A DNA stretch of 64,000 nt. Source: Mimachlamys varia (taxonomy: Eukaryota; Mollusca; Bivalvia; Pectinida; Pectinidae). How positions within the stretch are numbered: position 1 is the stretch's first letter; each line of letters opens with the position of its first letter. Positions 1 through 11,698 of the stretch are shown here, one piece after another. The stretch is from the NCBI GenBank assembly GCA_947623455.1, contig OX392528.1, positions 54,268,322 through 54,332,321 of the forward strand. The letters run 5' to 3'. The position numbers were made by a program, and so were the translations under genes. The notes below the pieces were generated by a model. The model was not told the origin of the DNA and made no database searches. It was given only the letters and a program-made list of their open reading frames with translations.

Positions 1-441
1 CTTAATATCACTCCAGTTAATATCACATTCCGCTTTATATCATCTTTTCCCAAACACCATTTTTCTCTCTATATAATCTATGTAATTTTATTTGGTTAAA
101 ATCATGTATTTTGAGGTGAATTCCTCTTAATATCATGTTTTTTCAACCAATCACATAAAATATCAAGAAAATGATGTCATTTCCATTGATTTCAGATACA
201 AATTGTACAAAATGTTGCATAGAAAATAAAAAATAACCCCAAAAATGATTTTTAATTGAAATAATATTATCTTTAAACTTGAAACATCTTCATATGTACA
301 TTGAATAGCTTACTTTTAGTTATGGGGATTGAAAATGCACTACATTTAGTGGAAAAAACATGTTTCTGTTAATGTCACATTCCTGTTAATATCATGTTTT
401 TGTCTGACAAATGCAACATGATATAAAGAGGAGTGCACTAT
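1..441 (-). mobile_element. MITE, mariner-like (TA-flanked) family, window-edge copy
   Basis: This stretch is the reverse complement of most of 17014-17846: both contain runs such as TTTATATCATGTT and the block around TGGAAATGACATCATTTTC. It is rich in 'taatatcac' phrases and ends at about 441 with a GGAGTGCACT terminus. It lacks the nested insertion found in the 17-kb copy and so shows the empty TTAA site at about 127-130. It probably lies in an upstream SPTLC2 intron. The left end is at the window edge. Confidence 0.7.
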
Positions 442-474
442 GTTTCAGTTTAGTGAGGTTACTTTGTGTTAAGA

Positions 475-553
475 CTGGCCAGGACTGACAGAATACTTTT
501 AAGTAAAACGGGTGCTCGAGTTACATGAGTTTGAGATAACAAGGTTCAACTGT
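475..553. repeat. Possible pogo/Tigger- or mariner-like fragment
   Basis: The block contains 'gctcgagttacatgagttt' and ends in a CAACTGTA terminus. Sequence of the form 'cagt..aacct..gttatctcaaactc' on the reverse strand resembles ends of TA-target transposons. No second end is evident, so the call is weak. Confidence 0.25.
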
Positions 554-1113
554 ATATTGACCTTGACCCAATTCGAAGGTCACTGATGAATAAATTAGGG
601 AGGAGGCTCAAATATTTATATTTTGACAGTATCATGTTATTTCCTGATCAGTTTTTCTTATTTTTTTTATTATTGAAACAAAAGATATATTAAGTGGTGT
701 TATATGCTTTTCACCTCTCATGTGAAAAGGTTGAAGGAATAAGTTTCTTCCTCAGAGTATGGTCAATAGTATTACTAGGGAGATGGTGCCTGACTGTTTC
801 ATGTAGTATGTAACTGTTAAAGTGAAATTGTTCGTGGCATGGAAATTTTTGCCTATTTCGCTTGCTTTAAATCTCGGCGAATATAATTTTACTTGAACAT
901 ATGCAACACTACCCAAACTCTCCAGTGTCTAATAGTAATATAGGCACATAATACGAAATAGCACGACTAATAACGTGAAGATTTCCACATCGCAATGAGT
1001 TTGGAGGCTGACAAAGCGAAAAATTTGTCAGGCAAAAAAAACAACTTTTACAAATATTTATGAAATTTTTAGCATAACAACTTGTTGACATGGAATGAAT
1101 AACTTATTTTTAG

Positions 1114-1219
1114 ATATGAATGACCTGGAGGATAAACTGCGTACAGCGGTGGTAGAGGGGCAGCCCAGAACACGCCGGCCCTGGAAAAAAATCCTGATTG
1201 TCGTGGAAGGAGTTTACAG
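1114..1219 (+). CDS. SPTLC2: SPTLC2 exon (RRPWKKIL region)
   Basis: Preceded by ttatttttag and followed by gtacaa. It encodes [20 protein letters not shown] and then [14 protein letters not shown], ending with two bases (AG) of a serine codon completed by the next exon. Confidence 0.9.
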
Positions 1220-4200
1220 GTACAACATGTCATATACGTCGAATCATATGTCATATAAAACTTGAAATGCCAGTCTAGCTTGAGTAGCTGCAAGTTGAAA
1301 CTGTTTTATCCAAATTTTTTTGTTTTCTTAAAGTTTGTATTCTTTTTATCTTGAGTAGCTGCAAGTTGAAACTGTTTTATCCAAATTTTTTTGTTTTCTT
1401 AAAGTTTGTATTCTTTTTATATATGTTTTTATGCCCCCACTGTGAAATGGGGGGGGGGGAGCATATAGTGTTACCCATGTCCGTCCTGTCGCGTCCGTCC
1501 CATCCCATCCTGTCCTGTGGTAATGTAACCAGCTTTTTAAAATAACTACCGATCCGATTGTCATCTAACTTCGCATCCATAAGTAATAAGCATGATGAAC
1601 TAATTTCATATGGGGGAAGGGGGCATTTATGTCTCACAGACATTTCAAGTTTCTATAATACTCCATTATATAGACTACTCAATGCTGAAGATATCACCTC
1701 AAAGTGGCCTTGACATGCCTACTCCTATAGCCTGGAACCAGCCTATAATCATACCAACCTACCTTATCTCTCTGTTCTTTGATTTGTTTAATTAATTACA
1801 ACATGTTTCCCACCATCAACAGTGACGTGCTATGCTATTTTTGCAATAATCTATATTAAGCATTGGTTTCCCCCAAGAAATGAAATTGACCAATGGACAA
1901 TGGTTGCAGTCCATGTCAACTACATTAACTTTTGTAAGACGCGATATATTTCATTTCCTGCCAAATTAAGAAAATGTCACATGACTCAATTGTCCTTTTG
2001 AAAGTTTCTGGAAGTTTTTGTAACTCTACAAAGTTACAACATCATAATTATCTATGTGCATGAAGAAAATTTGTGATTCAACTTTTATGGCCCTTGAAAC
2101 TGAAACTTTGAACTTTTGTTCAAGAAAACTTTTAAGCTCCATCACAGTTTCTCTGAAGCGCCAGTCATCCTTTTCACATATATGTCTAATTAAGTTGTAC
2201 TATTTACATTTCAGTATGGAGGGATCCATTATTCGCCTACCTGACGTGATCAGGTTAAAAAAGAAGTACAAGGCATACATCTACTTAGACGAAGCTCACA
2301 GTATCGGGGCACTGGGTCCGAACGGAAAGGGAGTGGTCGACTATTTTGGCCTGGATCCCCGCGATATTGATGTGATGATGGGGACGTTTACAAAGAGTTT
2401 TGGTGCAGCTGGAGGCTATATTGGTGGCAGTAAGGTAACATCAATATAAAAATTAAAAACAAATCATCAGTTAGGTGATCAGTAGATTTTACTGTCGACC
2501 AGTCAAGCCTTATACATTCAGGTCAATTACTACAGAATTACAGCCCCAATCAGGCCAAAATAAAATTTAAAAAAAAAATAAAAAAACTTCCTAAGCTCAT
2601 TCACCCCTAAAACACACTTGAGCTCTTCCAATTCCAAGGTTGGAATAGTCCATCATGAAGTTTCATGGGTGACAGAGTTAAAACCATGTGTTTTATTTTG
2701 TCTCCTAAATTACTAATTTTTGCAGCCCCTGGTTATCTTTATAAGCACAAACAAGTACATATTACTTGTACTAAGTAAGCACATGTCTTTTCTGTATAGC
2801 CATCACCCAACGCCTGTCCAGAATGACCTTTGTCCTGACTTTTGTCATTACTGTTACATTATTTATAATTTAACACCAGCCAAACATTTTAGCATCAAAC
2901 ACAGGTTGTGACTTTGTCAGCAACGGCTGATACTGGACTCAATATCCTTGCTTACAAGATAGATGGCCAAAATGATATTGAAGGTAGTTCCTTACACCAA
3001 TTTACGCTGTTAAAAAGTCTTTTAGTCAAACTGTGTTAATCTCAGTATGGCTTTGTCTTAAGTTCATAAAATAAGCAATTATGAGCCTTGCAAATGGCTA
3101 TGTTAATTACAACTGGAGGGAAAAAAGAAGAAACTTTTGTTTTTCATAGACTCGTGTTGTTATACTATACACTAAATATAAAATTTAACATTTTTCTGTA
3201 TGAACGCTAACTAATGTTGCTTATGATTTGGATTCTTTTTTTTTACAGAGTTTGGTGCGACACTTACGAGTGAACTCCCACGCGGCCATTTACTCCACGT
3301 CAATGTCACCGTGTATTCTACAACAGACCATCTCCTCCATGAAGATTGTGATGGGACTAGACAACACACTATTAGGTAAAACATATAGGGATTGAAAGTC
3401 ATTTGACATCCATATTGCATGAAGTGTGTTAGGATTTCATGTTAAATATGGATGTAAATTCTGAACTTTCTTAGCAATATGAAAGTTCAAAAAATTACTT
3501 TCAATACATAAATTTACATTTTTACTTTAGAACAATTGTTTGATTTTATAGGTTTTTTTCCCTTCAATAAAAAGTTTATTACTTGCATTTTGATTATTAA
3601 ACATTAGTTATATGAGCGTTTGATGCAGGGGCATTATTCATGTTATTCAAACCAAAGCGTCAAGACTCTCATTGAACAAGCTTGATCCATGACATCATAA
3701 GTAAACCATGTGTAATTTCAGGAGAATCTTTGCTTTCATACTTGTATGAAAAGAATTTCTGCTGGTTATATTCATAATAGTTGCTTGCAGCGCAAATGTA
3801 AATATATAGATGTGTGACCTGTTCTTATCTGTATAGCTTTCAGTACTGAGGGTGTTTCATAGCAATATTTCCAGTCTCCTAACTGTTCAATTGGTTTGTT
3901 CCAGGTAAAAGAAAAATCCAACAACTTAAGTGGAACACAAGGTATTTCAGGCATCGTCTACACAAAATGGGCTTTATCATCTATGGAAACAAGGATTCTC
4001 CTGTGGTGCCAATGCTGATGTTTATGCCTACGAAGGTCGCGTAAGTAGACAATGTGATAATATGTTACCTTAGATATAGGGACACTCAGGTGTCGGGTCC
4101 AGGGATATTCTAGTGTCTGTAAAACAAGAGATCCATTTTTATGACTTTATTTCTGTAAATATTTGCTGATAAAATATCTATCCCTGACTGGAACTTTTTT

Positions 4201-6878
4201 TTATCACACATAGCAGAGATGAAATAACCAAAACATTAAATGAATAATTTGCCTGATTGGAGAAAAAAAAAACAATAACTAGCAGGATTAGAGCTGGATT
4301 TGAACCCCTGACTACCGATTGATAACACTTAAACCTAGTAAGTAGCCTGGTCTATGGAAGGGGAGGGTTCAGTATATAAAATGTTAAAGTGCATCAGAGA
4401 CGGACAGGAAATAAATGTCAGAGTTACCTCCCCTTGTAACTCTCCCACACAAAAGTAACACTTTAACCTAGGGAGCAGCCTGGTCTATGGAAGGGGATGG
4501 TTCAGTAAATAAAATGTTATAGTGCATCAGAGACAGACAGGAAATAAATGTCCGAGTTACCTCCCCTTGTAACTCTCCCGCACAAAAGTAACACTTTAAG
4601 CTAGTGAGCACCCTAGTCTATGGAAGGGGAGGGTTCAGTATACAAAACGTTACAGTGCATCAGAGTCAGAGACAGATAGGAAATAAATGTCTGAGTTACC
4701 TCCCCTTGTAACTCTCCCGCACAAAAGTAACACTTTAAGCTAGTGAGCACCCTGGTCTATGGAAGGGGGGAGGGTTCAGTATACAAAACATTACAGTGCA
4801 TCAGAGTCAGAGACAGGAAAGAAATGTCTGAGTTACCTCCCCTTGTAACTCTCCCGCACAAAAGTAACACTTTAAGCTAGTGAGCACCCTGGTCTATGGA
4901 AGGGGAGGGTTCAGTATATAAAACATTACAGTGCATCAGAGAAAGACAGGAAGTAAATGTCTGAGTTACCTCCCCTTGCAGCTCTGCCACAACTAAAAAT
5001 ATTTTTTGTGAAAGTTATCCCTGTGTAGTTTAGTTTCTCATACTTTTGTTTTTCTTCCAAAATCTGCAGAAATATTACCACATATCTTAATGTGACCGAA
5101 TCATTATACACAAAAAAATCTAATTACTTTTCATATTTAACTTAATATACAAACATATCTATTGATCTCAAAACAATCCTCATTATGTCCCTACTTACTG
5201 GTATGTGACACATTTAATATTTTTTAATATCTTTTTTTTTCCAGAGCTTTTGCACGTATGTGTCTTGATCGAGGTCTGGGTGTAGTTGTGGTTGGCTTCC
5301 CTGCGACGCCAATCATTGAATGCAGAGCCCGATTCTGTGTTTCAGCTGCTCACACCAAAGAACAGTTGGACAAAGTAAGCATTGTATTCAGTTGTGATTG
5401 TCCTCATCTGGTCCCAGGAACATGAAATGATCTTCAGTCTAAATTTGTCCTCAGTTTTCACTTAGCCAATCAGGAGTAACATCACAAAAAGTAACATAAT
5501 ACTTGATTGGCTAAGCAAAAACTCAAGTCTAAGAGTGTTTCATGACCTCAAGGCCTGGTCTTTATATCTTCAATAAAAACCAAAATTTAAAATTCATTTA
5601 TTAAAGATTCCAAAAATAAAGATTGTATTGCAATGTATTTCATTCATTGAAAAATGTGGATCAGATCAAGAGAACGGGGGATATAATTTAGGAAGTATAG
5701 TAAAATATTGATATTTTGGTGTAGTCAAAATTTTGTGGTTTCTCAAAACAAACACCATTTGGAAGTTGCATGTACATGAATTCATGTATTATAAATACCC
5801 ACTCAAATTTGAAAGGAGAATTTTGACTGTTTTTGTAGACTATGAATTTGTTAATGAAGATTTAATACCTACAACAACTCAGAAAATAAAAACACCCAAA
5901 AATTAGTGATTTCGTAGAAAATTCACACAATAACTTTTTACTGCTGGGGAAACTATACATATAATGATTACCGGTATTATTATTTACTGTCAGTAACAAC
6001 ATTGAAAAAGATTTTTGTGAAAACAAAATTTTATCATACTTATATATATATTTATATGTTCTTTTATAGGCATTGGCTATCATCAATGAGATGGGAGACC
6101 TCTTGGGCCTGAAGTACTCCACTATGAAAGTGCCTACATATGATGAGACAGACATCCAGCTGGTTGAGGTAGGAGCAGTTTAAAAAGGAATTGGTTCTAG
6201 TGTGAATTACAGCCTTAATTTGTGGTAGCTTTGATTCACTGAGCCAATGTATGTTGATCAATCCTTTCTATCAGCTTAGCATTTTATAGGGTTCAGGCTG
6301 AAATGATTGCCATATTTGACAGGGAATGGGGATGGGTGTGCTTATTAAAACCTATAAAAAGTTTTCTTCCCTTTCGTGTTTTTGTAGACACTTAGTGTGT
6401 GCTTATTAGGTCGGAACGGTACAAGGCAAATGGTAATACAGGCCTTTTTGACCTCTTGTTAAATTTGTATCTCACAACAGAAGACAATCATATTGGGGCT
6501 ATTCCTTAATAAATTGTATTCATATATCATGGATGGTTGGGTTAAAACCAGATCTGCAAACTATTCCTTATTTTAAATCTATTTCAATATTTGATGAGTG
6601 GTGGGGTCTCTGAAAAAGTGCTTTCCGCCCCTCCCACATGGTCAATTCTGGAACGTCCCTTATACAATGGTCAGGTATAAAATCTAAATTGACCATTAAG
6701 GCCTTATGTCCTTTAAAGCTGTTTATATAGGACCCTTCAACCCTGAGAACAAACCGACCAACCAACCATTAAGGCATATGAGCCTCCTGTTATTATATCA
6801 TATATTATTATTATTATTATTTTAGAATTGTAATTAAAATACATATCTGATATATTTGGTCTTATTTCATTACAGTAA
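1114..6878 (+). CDS. SPTLC2: Serine palmitoyltransferase subunit 2, C-terminal exons (5' part outside window)
   Basis: SPTLC2 is the PLP-carrying catalytic subunit of the ER-membrane enzyme that condenses L-serine with palmitoyl-CoA in the first step of sphingolipid synthesis. Exons 1114-1219, 2215-2434, 3249-3375, 3905-4040, 5245-5374, 6070-6168 and the stop at 6876-6878 are bounded by AG/GT and join in phase to 272 codons plus TAA. Visible motifs are [13 protein letters not shown], the [12 protein letters not shown] active-site loop, [16 protein letters not shown] with the Schiff-base lysine, [23 protein letters not shown] and [14 protein letters not shown]. These match the alpha-oxoamine synthase family and the animal LCB2 type; subunit 1 lacks the lysine. 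The N-terminal half, including the membrane segment, lies upstream of the window. The introns are loaded with repeats. Family membership is very secure; SPTLC2 versus its paralogue SPTLC3 is inferred from vertebrate resemblance and the usual single invertebrate LCB2. Confidence 0.95.
1279..1420. repeat. 71-bp tandem duplication in SPTLC2 intron
   Basis: Two adjacent copies (1279-1349 and 1350-1420) start with cttgagtagctgcaagttg and end with gtattctttttat. They look almost identical, which suggests a recent slippage or unequal-exchange event. Confidence 0.85.
1433..1650. repeat. Interspersed repeat with poly-G/C inverted ends (molluscan type)
   Basis: The block starts with tgcccccactgtgaaatgggg, then gcatatagtgttacc and a pyrimidine-rich 'gtccgtccc' stretch. 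It ends with atgggggaagggggcattta and tctcacagacatttc. From memory, this arrangement recurs in bivalve genomes; I cannot name the family. Confidence 0.5.
2215..2434 (+). CDS. SPTLC2: SPTLC2 exon with PLP-binding lysine
   Basis: Acceptor tacatttcag, donor gtaacatc. It encodes [39 protein letters not shown] and [18 protein letters not shown]. The lysine in TFTKSFG is the residue that forms the internal aldimine with pyridoxal phosphate. The exon ends in phase 0. Confidence 0.97.
2594..2681. repeat. ~90-bp foldback repeat, copy 1
   Basis: Reads ctcattcacccctaaaaca, then cttccaattccaaggttgg, then tcatgggtgacagagttaa. The ends are near-complementary (ctcattcacccc against gggtgacagag). Same family as copies at about 8.3, 8.4, 8.8, 10.7, 11.6, 15.4 and 16.2 kb. 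Located in an SPTLC2 intron. Confidence 0.7.
3249..3375 (+). CDS. SPTLC2: SPTLC2 exon ([13 protein letters not shown])
   Basis: Acceptor tttttttacag, donor gtaaaaca. It encodes [20 protein letters not shown] and then [16 protein letters not shown]. This segment follows the PLP lysine in all alpha-oxoamine synthases. It ends one base into a glycine codon. Confidence 0.93.
3905..4040 (+). CDS. SPTLC2: SPTLC2 exon ([14 protein letters not shown])
   Basis: Acceptor ttgttccag, donor gtaagtag. It encodes [19 protein letters not shown] and then [17 protein letters not shown]. The DSPVVP motif is characteristic of LCB2-type subunits. Confidence 0.93.
4330..4990. repeat. Intronic minisatellite, ~133-139-bp unit, about five copies
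   Basis: The phrase cctggtctatggaagggg recurs near 4346, 4479, 4612, 4751 and 4888 (third copy cctagtctatgg). Each is followed by cagtgcatcagag and gagttacctccccttg, so the period is 133-139 bp. The unit carries 'ctccccttgtaactctccc' and 'acaaaagtaacacttta'. It lies in the SPTLC2 intron between exons 3905-4040 and 5245-5374. Confidence 0.9.
5245..5374 (+). CDS. SPTLC2: SPTLC2 exon ([14 protein letters not shown])
   Basis: Acceptor ttttttttccag, donor gtaagcat. It encodes [20 protein letters not shown], then [20 protein letters not shown] and LDK. It ends in phase 0. Confidence 0.95.
6070..6168 (+). CDS. SPTLC2: SPTLC2 penultimate exon
   Basis: Acceptor gttcttttatag, donor gtaggagc. It encodes [20 protein letters not shown] and then [13 protein letters not shown], the C-terminal helix of the family. 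If the following intron were retained, the frame would add only VGAV before a stop at 6181-6183. Confidence 0.9.
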
Positions 6879-8156
6879 AAATATGCCATAGTGTGACTAC
6901 AAAAATCTCTTCATCGCTGTCAAACTTTGCTTCCTGTGACTAAGACATCATTCAGAAAATGTCGGTGAGATGTTCGTTTGCTGTGATTTACAAGGATTTC
7001 CTGTCTGATGTTCTTCGTTTTCTGAAGAGTTTTCTAAATGGGTTCTTCTGACACTAACAAGCTCGATCGCAAACATTCATTCCACATTTTAATGGAACTG
7101 TGTCCCGTTGAAAAGGGCCCAGTGTACTTTAAAGATGGAAACATTTTTCTTGATCAACTTCACCGTAATGAGCTGCATCATCAGATCATAGCTACAAAAA
7201 TGGATAAAGTGACGGTTCTCTTCAACAGCAATCATCTCAAGAAATATTTCATAGGAAAAACATCACTTTGAGTGGTAGATATGTATACTTGAAACAAAAT
7301 GAGACAGCAGCGAAGATGTATGTGATTATGTGTTCAATTTTTTATCAGGGAATGAAAGAATGTATTCTCTTTTACACAGTGACTTACTAGTAAAATGCCT
7401 TCTGAGTGTTAGCTCTGAATAGCTTAGAACAGACTGCTGGAGTGTCGATTGCAGACTTACACTAACAGGCTGCATCACAGAATTTTTTATCTTTGTTTTA
7501 AATAAGATATGATTGGCGATGCTTCCCAGATTAGCAGTAACTGTAGTTTGGTAAAAAAAATATATATTTATGTTAAGATTGTGTGTGAAAGTGAAGCTGC
7601 CTTGAATGTGATCTAGAATGAGGCTGCATTTGAGAGTGAGGCTGTTTTTGAAAGTGAGGCTGTGTTTGAGAGTGAGGCTCTGTATGGGAGGGAGGCTGTT
7701 TGAGAGTGAGGCTGTTTTGAAAATGAGGCAGCAATGTGTTATGAGTATGTTGTACTTCATGATGTGTTTTCATGGAAACTGTTTTTGACAGTTATGCTTT
7801 TTCAGAGTATAAAAAAACTGTGTTTGATAATTTGTTGTTAAAAATTGATTTCTCGTTAATTGTTTGATGTGACAAAAGTTACTCTTAGGAGTCAAAAATT
7901 CAAATATATCATAAACCCCATCTTGTTTTAGTGATCTTCTAGTTGCACACTATAATTTTATAATGTTTGTTAACCATTAAGTGTGGTCAAATGGAAAGTG
8001 TTTGCGCTTTTTTTCTGCACTAAAACCCGACTGACCCGGGGTTAAGGTGCTATGGTATGGCGTTATATGAAACCTGTAGTCTGTATAGGTCTGGTGAAAT
8101 CAGATCTAAAGTGTGAAGCTAGACTTTAAATAGTGTCAACCTTTGTGACTATTAAA
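6876..8156 (+). other. SPTLC2: SPTLC2 terminal exon: stop codon plus probable 3' UTR
   Basis: The acceptor ttatttcattacag is followed immediately by TAA, in phase with exon 6070-6168, so this exon contributes only the stop. An ATTAAA at 8151-8156 followed by T-rich, ATTTA-containing sequence is a possible polyadenylation signal; the true 3' end is not certain. An ATG-initiated 77-codon frame at 7038-7271 lies here and resembles nothing I know. Confidence 0.6.
7588..7735. repeat. Degenerate minisatellite (gagtgaggctg)
   Basis: About seven imperfect repeats of tttgagagtgaggctg with 18-24-bp spacing. The minus-strand translation is low-complexity (HSQ/TLK-rich) and is a by-product of the repeat. 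Confidence 0.75.
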
Positions 8157-8268
8157 CTGTTTTTGTACTTATTTATTTATTGACTATTGTTTTGTTAGCA
8201 GTTACAGCTAGATTTGTGTTGTGTTTGTGTTTTTATGAAAGTGATATCATATCATAAAACATATTATT

Positions 8269-8358
8269 TTAACCCTTTCACCCCTAAAAATACGTGTGAA
8301 CCTTTCCAAATCAAAACACTGGGCACGTTCAATTTCAATATATAGGGATGAATGAGCT
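8269..8358. repeat. ~90-bp foldback repeat, copy 2
   Basis: Starts ttaaccctttcacccc and ends tagggatgaatgagctaa. Adjoins copy 3 head to tail. Confidence 0.6.
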
Positions 8359-8449
8359 AACACATTCACCCCTGAAATTTCATAATGAACTTTTCCAACC
8401 ATTGTTTTGGAAGAGCTCAAATGTGTCTTCAGGGATGATTGAGTTAAAG
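8353..8449. repeat. ~90-bp foldback repeat, copy 3
   Basis: Starts gctaacacattcacccctga and ends cagggatgattgagttaa, with a central tggaagagctcaaatgtg. Confidence 0.65.
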
Positions 8450-8806
8450 AAAAATGTGTATAATTAAGCCCAGAGAAAAAAAAACTAAAAGATTGAGTTT
8501 ATACTTTTATGGAATCTGATGTTAGGGGACAAAATGTTTTTGCCAGGAGACACAAATATTGTCATAGTTACCATGTATCAGCGTGTTTTATAAATCATGG
8601 ATGATTTTGTGATGTGACTTTAGTTAGGGTAGTTTAGGTTTTTGAGATTTATTTATATCTAATATCAAATCAACCATAAATCTGTTGTGACATTGTCTGT
8701 ATGTTAATTGTTAATAAGAAAGCTAGGAATTAACTTGTAATATTAAAATCACAAACATTCACATGCCTCTGAATTAGTGATCTTAATTGAAGTATTTTGT
8801 AAACTG

Positions 8807-8900
8807 TTAAACCCTTATTAACCCCTGGGATTTCATAATGAACTATTCCAGTTATTATATTGGAAGAGTTCAAATGTCTTTTCAGGGGTTCTTATTAATA
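8807..8900. repeat. ~90-bp foldback repeat, copy 4
   Basis: Starts ttaaacccttattaacccct, with the core gaactattccagttattat and the end caggggttcttattaat. Same arrangement as copies 3 and 6. Confidence 0.65.
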
Positions 8901-9107
8901 CCTCTTTGACTCCTTGCATTCCTTGAACTAAATGTTTTTCTACCTTTTTAAATGGTTACAGTTTTTTTTTGAACAGGTTACATACTAATTTGCTGTGTAC
9001 AAAGCTAGTAACGTTTGTTTAGGACTTATTGTTTTGCCGTTTCTTGGTTTTCCTCCACCATGAACTTTTTCCGATATTTGTTTTATCAAAAACAGATGAT
9101 TATGATC

Positions 9108-9290
9108 CAGTAAAACCTCTCTTACTTGAATTTGTTTACTCCAATATATACCCCTCATTCATCGAACAGTTCGTTTGGTCCTGACCGAGTTCGTACATAT
9201 TCAACCAACCTCTGATTACTTGAATACTATGTATTCCTCGAACTATTGATCAGGTCCCTACAAGTTTGAGTATGTGGGGTTTTGCTGTAC
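9108..9290. mobile_element. MITE-like element with CAGTAAAACC / GGTTTTGCTGTA ends
   Basis: The left end ccagtaaaacctctcttac mirrors the right end gtatgtggggttttgctgta as an imperfect inverted repeat. The interior has paired 'acttgaa' and 'ttcgaac' phrases. Consistent with a TA-target, mariner-type non-autonomous element. Confidence 0.5.
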
Positions 9291-10718
9291 TTTCATTGTA
9301 TGTGTTAAACTTCCAATAGGTACAGATTATGTCAAATGACTGACTTCTCTGCTTGAGGAATTAAGATGGCTACCAACACATACAAATTTGTTTTAACATT
9401 TACGAAGAACTATAATTGAAGTCTCTTTTGGTCTACATAGATTGTACCTAGGATGAATTATACACACAGTATATAAATAACTGGCCAACTGGAATTTTTT
9501 CCTTAATTGACGGAAACTGTGGCCTTTGCTTTGCAGAGACCTGTACAGTACGTTTCCAAGTTATGTTCAGAAGTACCGACTTTGGCCATACTTCTTTGTA
9601 GTTATTTATAGGAATATATTTCACTACTTCTTCGGTTACCTATACATACAAAATTCAAACCAACAACTTTAGTCACTTTAGGGGCGGGGGCCCAGCCAAA
9701 AACTTGGACTGATAATAATGACATCTTCTGTAGTTATACTTCACCAAACCTGGCACAGAATATTATTCTATGTATATGGCCTAGTACTGATATTGGAACA
9801 TGAAACTTCGATTAAACTTTCAGCCGACCGAACTACCCAGGGTGCAAAAAAAATTCATGTTTTATTTATTATTCTAGAAACTCTCAAAACTGTATGCTAT
9901 CCCCTGTTTTTTTTGTATTGATATAAACAAATCAGTTTAGTGGTGTGTGTGTTACGTGATATATATACACTATATTAATTCGTCCAAATAATACCCACAG
10001 TATATTGCTGGTTATCATTTATATTCTACATGTGAATGACATGAATAGTTAAAAAAATCAAAAGCGTTAGAAAAGAAACAGATTCATCTGAAAGTGTAAA
10101 TATTCACAACAATCATCACAGGTCCAGTAAAACACTAAAACATAGTCTAACAACTTTAAATAGTAAATCCATGGTTTATCCTAAATATATCCTGTTATTG
10201 AGTTTTTATCGTTCTTGGTTTTGTCTGTAATATGTTTGTCGAGGTTCGATTATCCATTCATAGCTTTAAATCTCCGATCTTATTTAGTTTCATGTATTTA
10301 GGTCTTGACTTTGTTCTTCAACTTAAATATATGATGGCTTATTTTGGTGTCGTAACGAATGTCGACACAGCATAATGATTGAAACACATATTTGTAATAT
10401 TTATGATGGTATATGTAAAACAGTTACCTGCGAACATTTTCTTCACGATATGTTATGATTCTGTAAGTAACAATTTTGCATTCCAACATAAATTTGAGTA
10501 TAAAGCACATGTATCTTTTATTACAAGCGTTGTGTATAATTAATCTATTTGTATTTTGTATATTTTGATAGGTAAACCGGTTTTCACTATAGCATGTTTG
10601 TGATGTACGTTAGTAATGATATGTAACATTGATATATAAACAAAATATATTTTATAAACGTTTTACCTCAGAGTTGTCATGAACAATACTTCTACATGTT
10701 TGGTGTGATACTGTATAT
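9291..10718. other. No gene or clear repeat seen
   Basis: AT-rich intergenic sequence. The short frame at 9718-9921 has no recognisable product. Confidence 0.5.
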
Positions 10719-10808
10719 AGCTCATTCAACCCCTGAAGACACATTTGAACACTTCCAGATCAAAGGTTTGAATAGTTCATTATGGAATTTCAGGGGTGTA
10801 TGAGTTAA
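10719..10808. repeat. ~90-bp foldback repeat, copy 5
   Basis: agctcattcaacccctgaag, then tttgaatagttcattatgga, then caggggtgtatgagttaa. Inverted relative to copies 3, 4 and 6. Confidence 0.7.
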
Positions 10809-11614
10809 ACCTTCCATTTGTCAGTGAAAACTCCAGTCCCAGTATTTTGTTGGTCTGAAAGCTTCAGTAACTTGAAAAAGAAAACCATCTTGGTACTTAA
10901 TTTTCGAAATAAAAAAAAAAACGAAAATACTTAAATAAATATTTTTGCTGTTTCACACTTTATATCACAAAAATTATATTCTTTTTTTTTTCTGTTTCAC
11001 TTTATATCACAAAAACTACTTATTTAAATTTGTTTTTAGAAACCAAAGCATTTTCTAAACTTAAGAAACCAGCAGCGGTAGCTTTGTCAGTATATACATT
11101 TTTTGTACTTTTATATTCTAATACTTTATAATTTGGTTAAATACTGAATACATTATGTATTATGTTTATGAGTTGTGTTATATTTAAGTTTGTGCATTTA
11201 ATTAAAAAGTTAACGATGATCGTTAGTGTAATATATATATAAGTTATATTACTGGGATCTCTGTATTTCCATGGTCCCTGTAAAAATGTTTAAAAACGGA
11301 ATAGTTCAGCAAGATATTTGTTCCTTTTGGATTTGACAAGGTTTTAGATCAAATACACTTTTCCCGGTGTTTAATACAAACTCATATTTGGGCCTAGTAT
11401 ACATAAAAAGTCTGTTTAAACAGGACATTGCTTTATACAGGGTTCAGTTAAGGAGGTATTTGATGTTAAAAATCATAAAGAAAACAATAAAGATAATCCA
11501 TCAAAAGGGATTTAAAATCTTTTGTATTTTTTTTTTTATTTTATTTTTTTACAATTCATTTTAAGCTTTCAACAACCAAAGATTTATCAGAAGTGAGTGG
11601 TAACAGGTAAATGA

Positions 11615-11698
11615 ATTAACCCATATACCCTGAATTTTCATAATGAACTATTCCAACTTTTCATTTGGAAAAATATGTCTTTAGGGGTTAATGAGTTC
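11615..11698. repeat. ~90-bp foldback repeat, copy 6
   Basis: attaacccatataccctga, then tcataatgaactattccaac, then taggggttaatgagtt. Same orientation as copies 3 and 4. Confidence 0.65.

Noticed and set aside
7038..7271. 77-codon ORF starting MGSSDTNKLDRKHSF
   Set aside because: Lies in the SPTLC2 3' region with no recognisable domain or splice partner; kept only as part of the UTR note.
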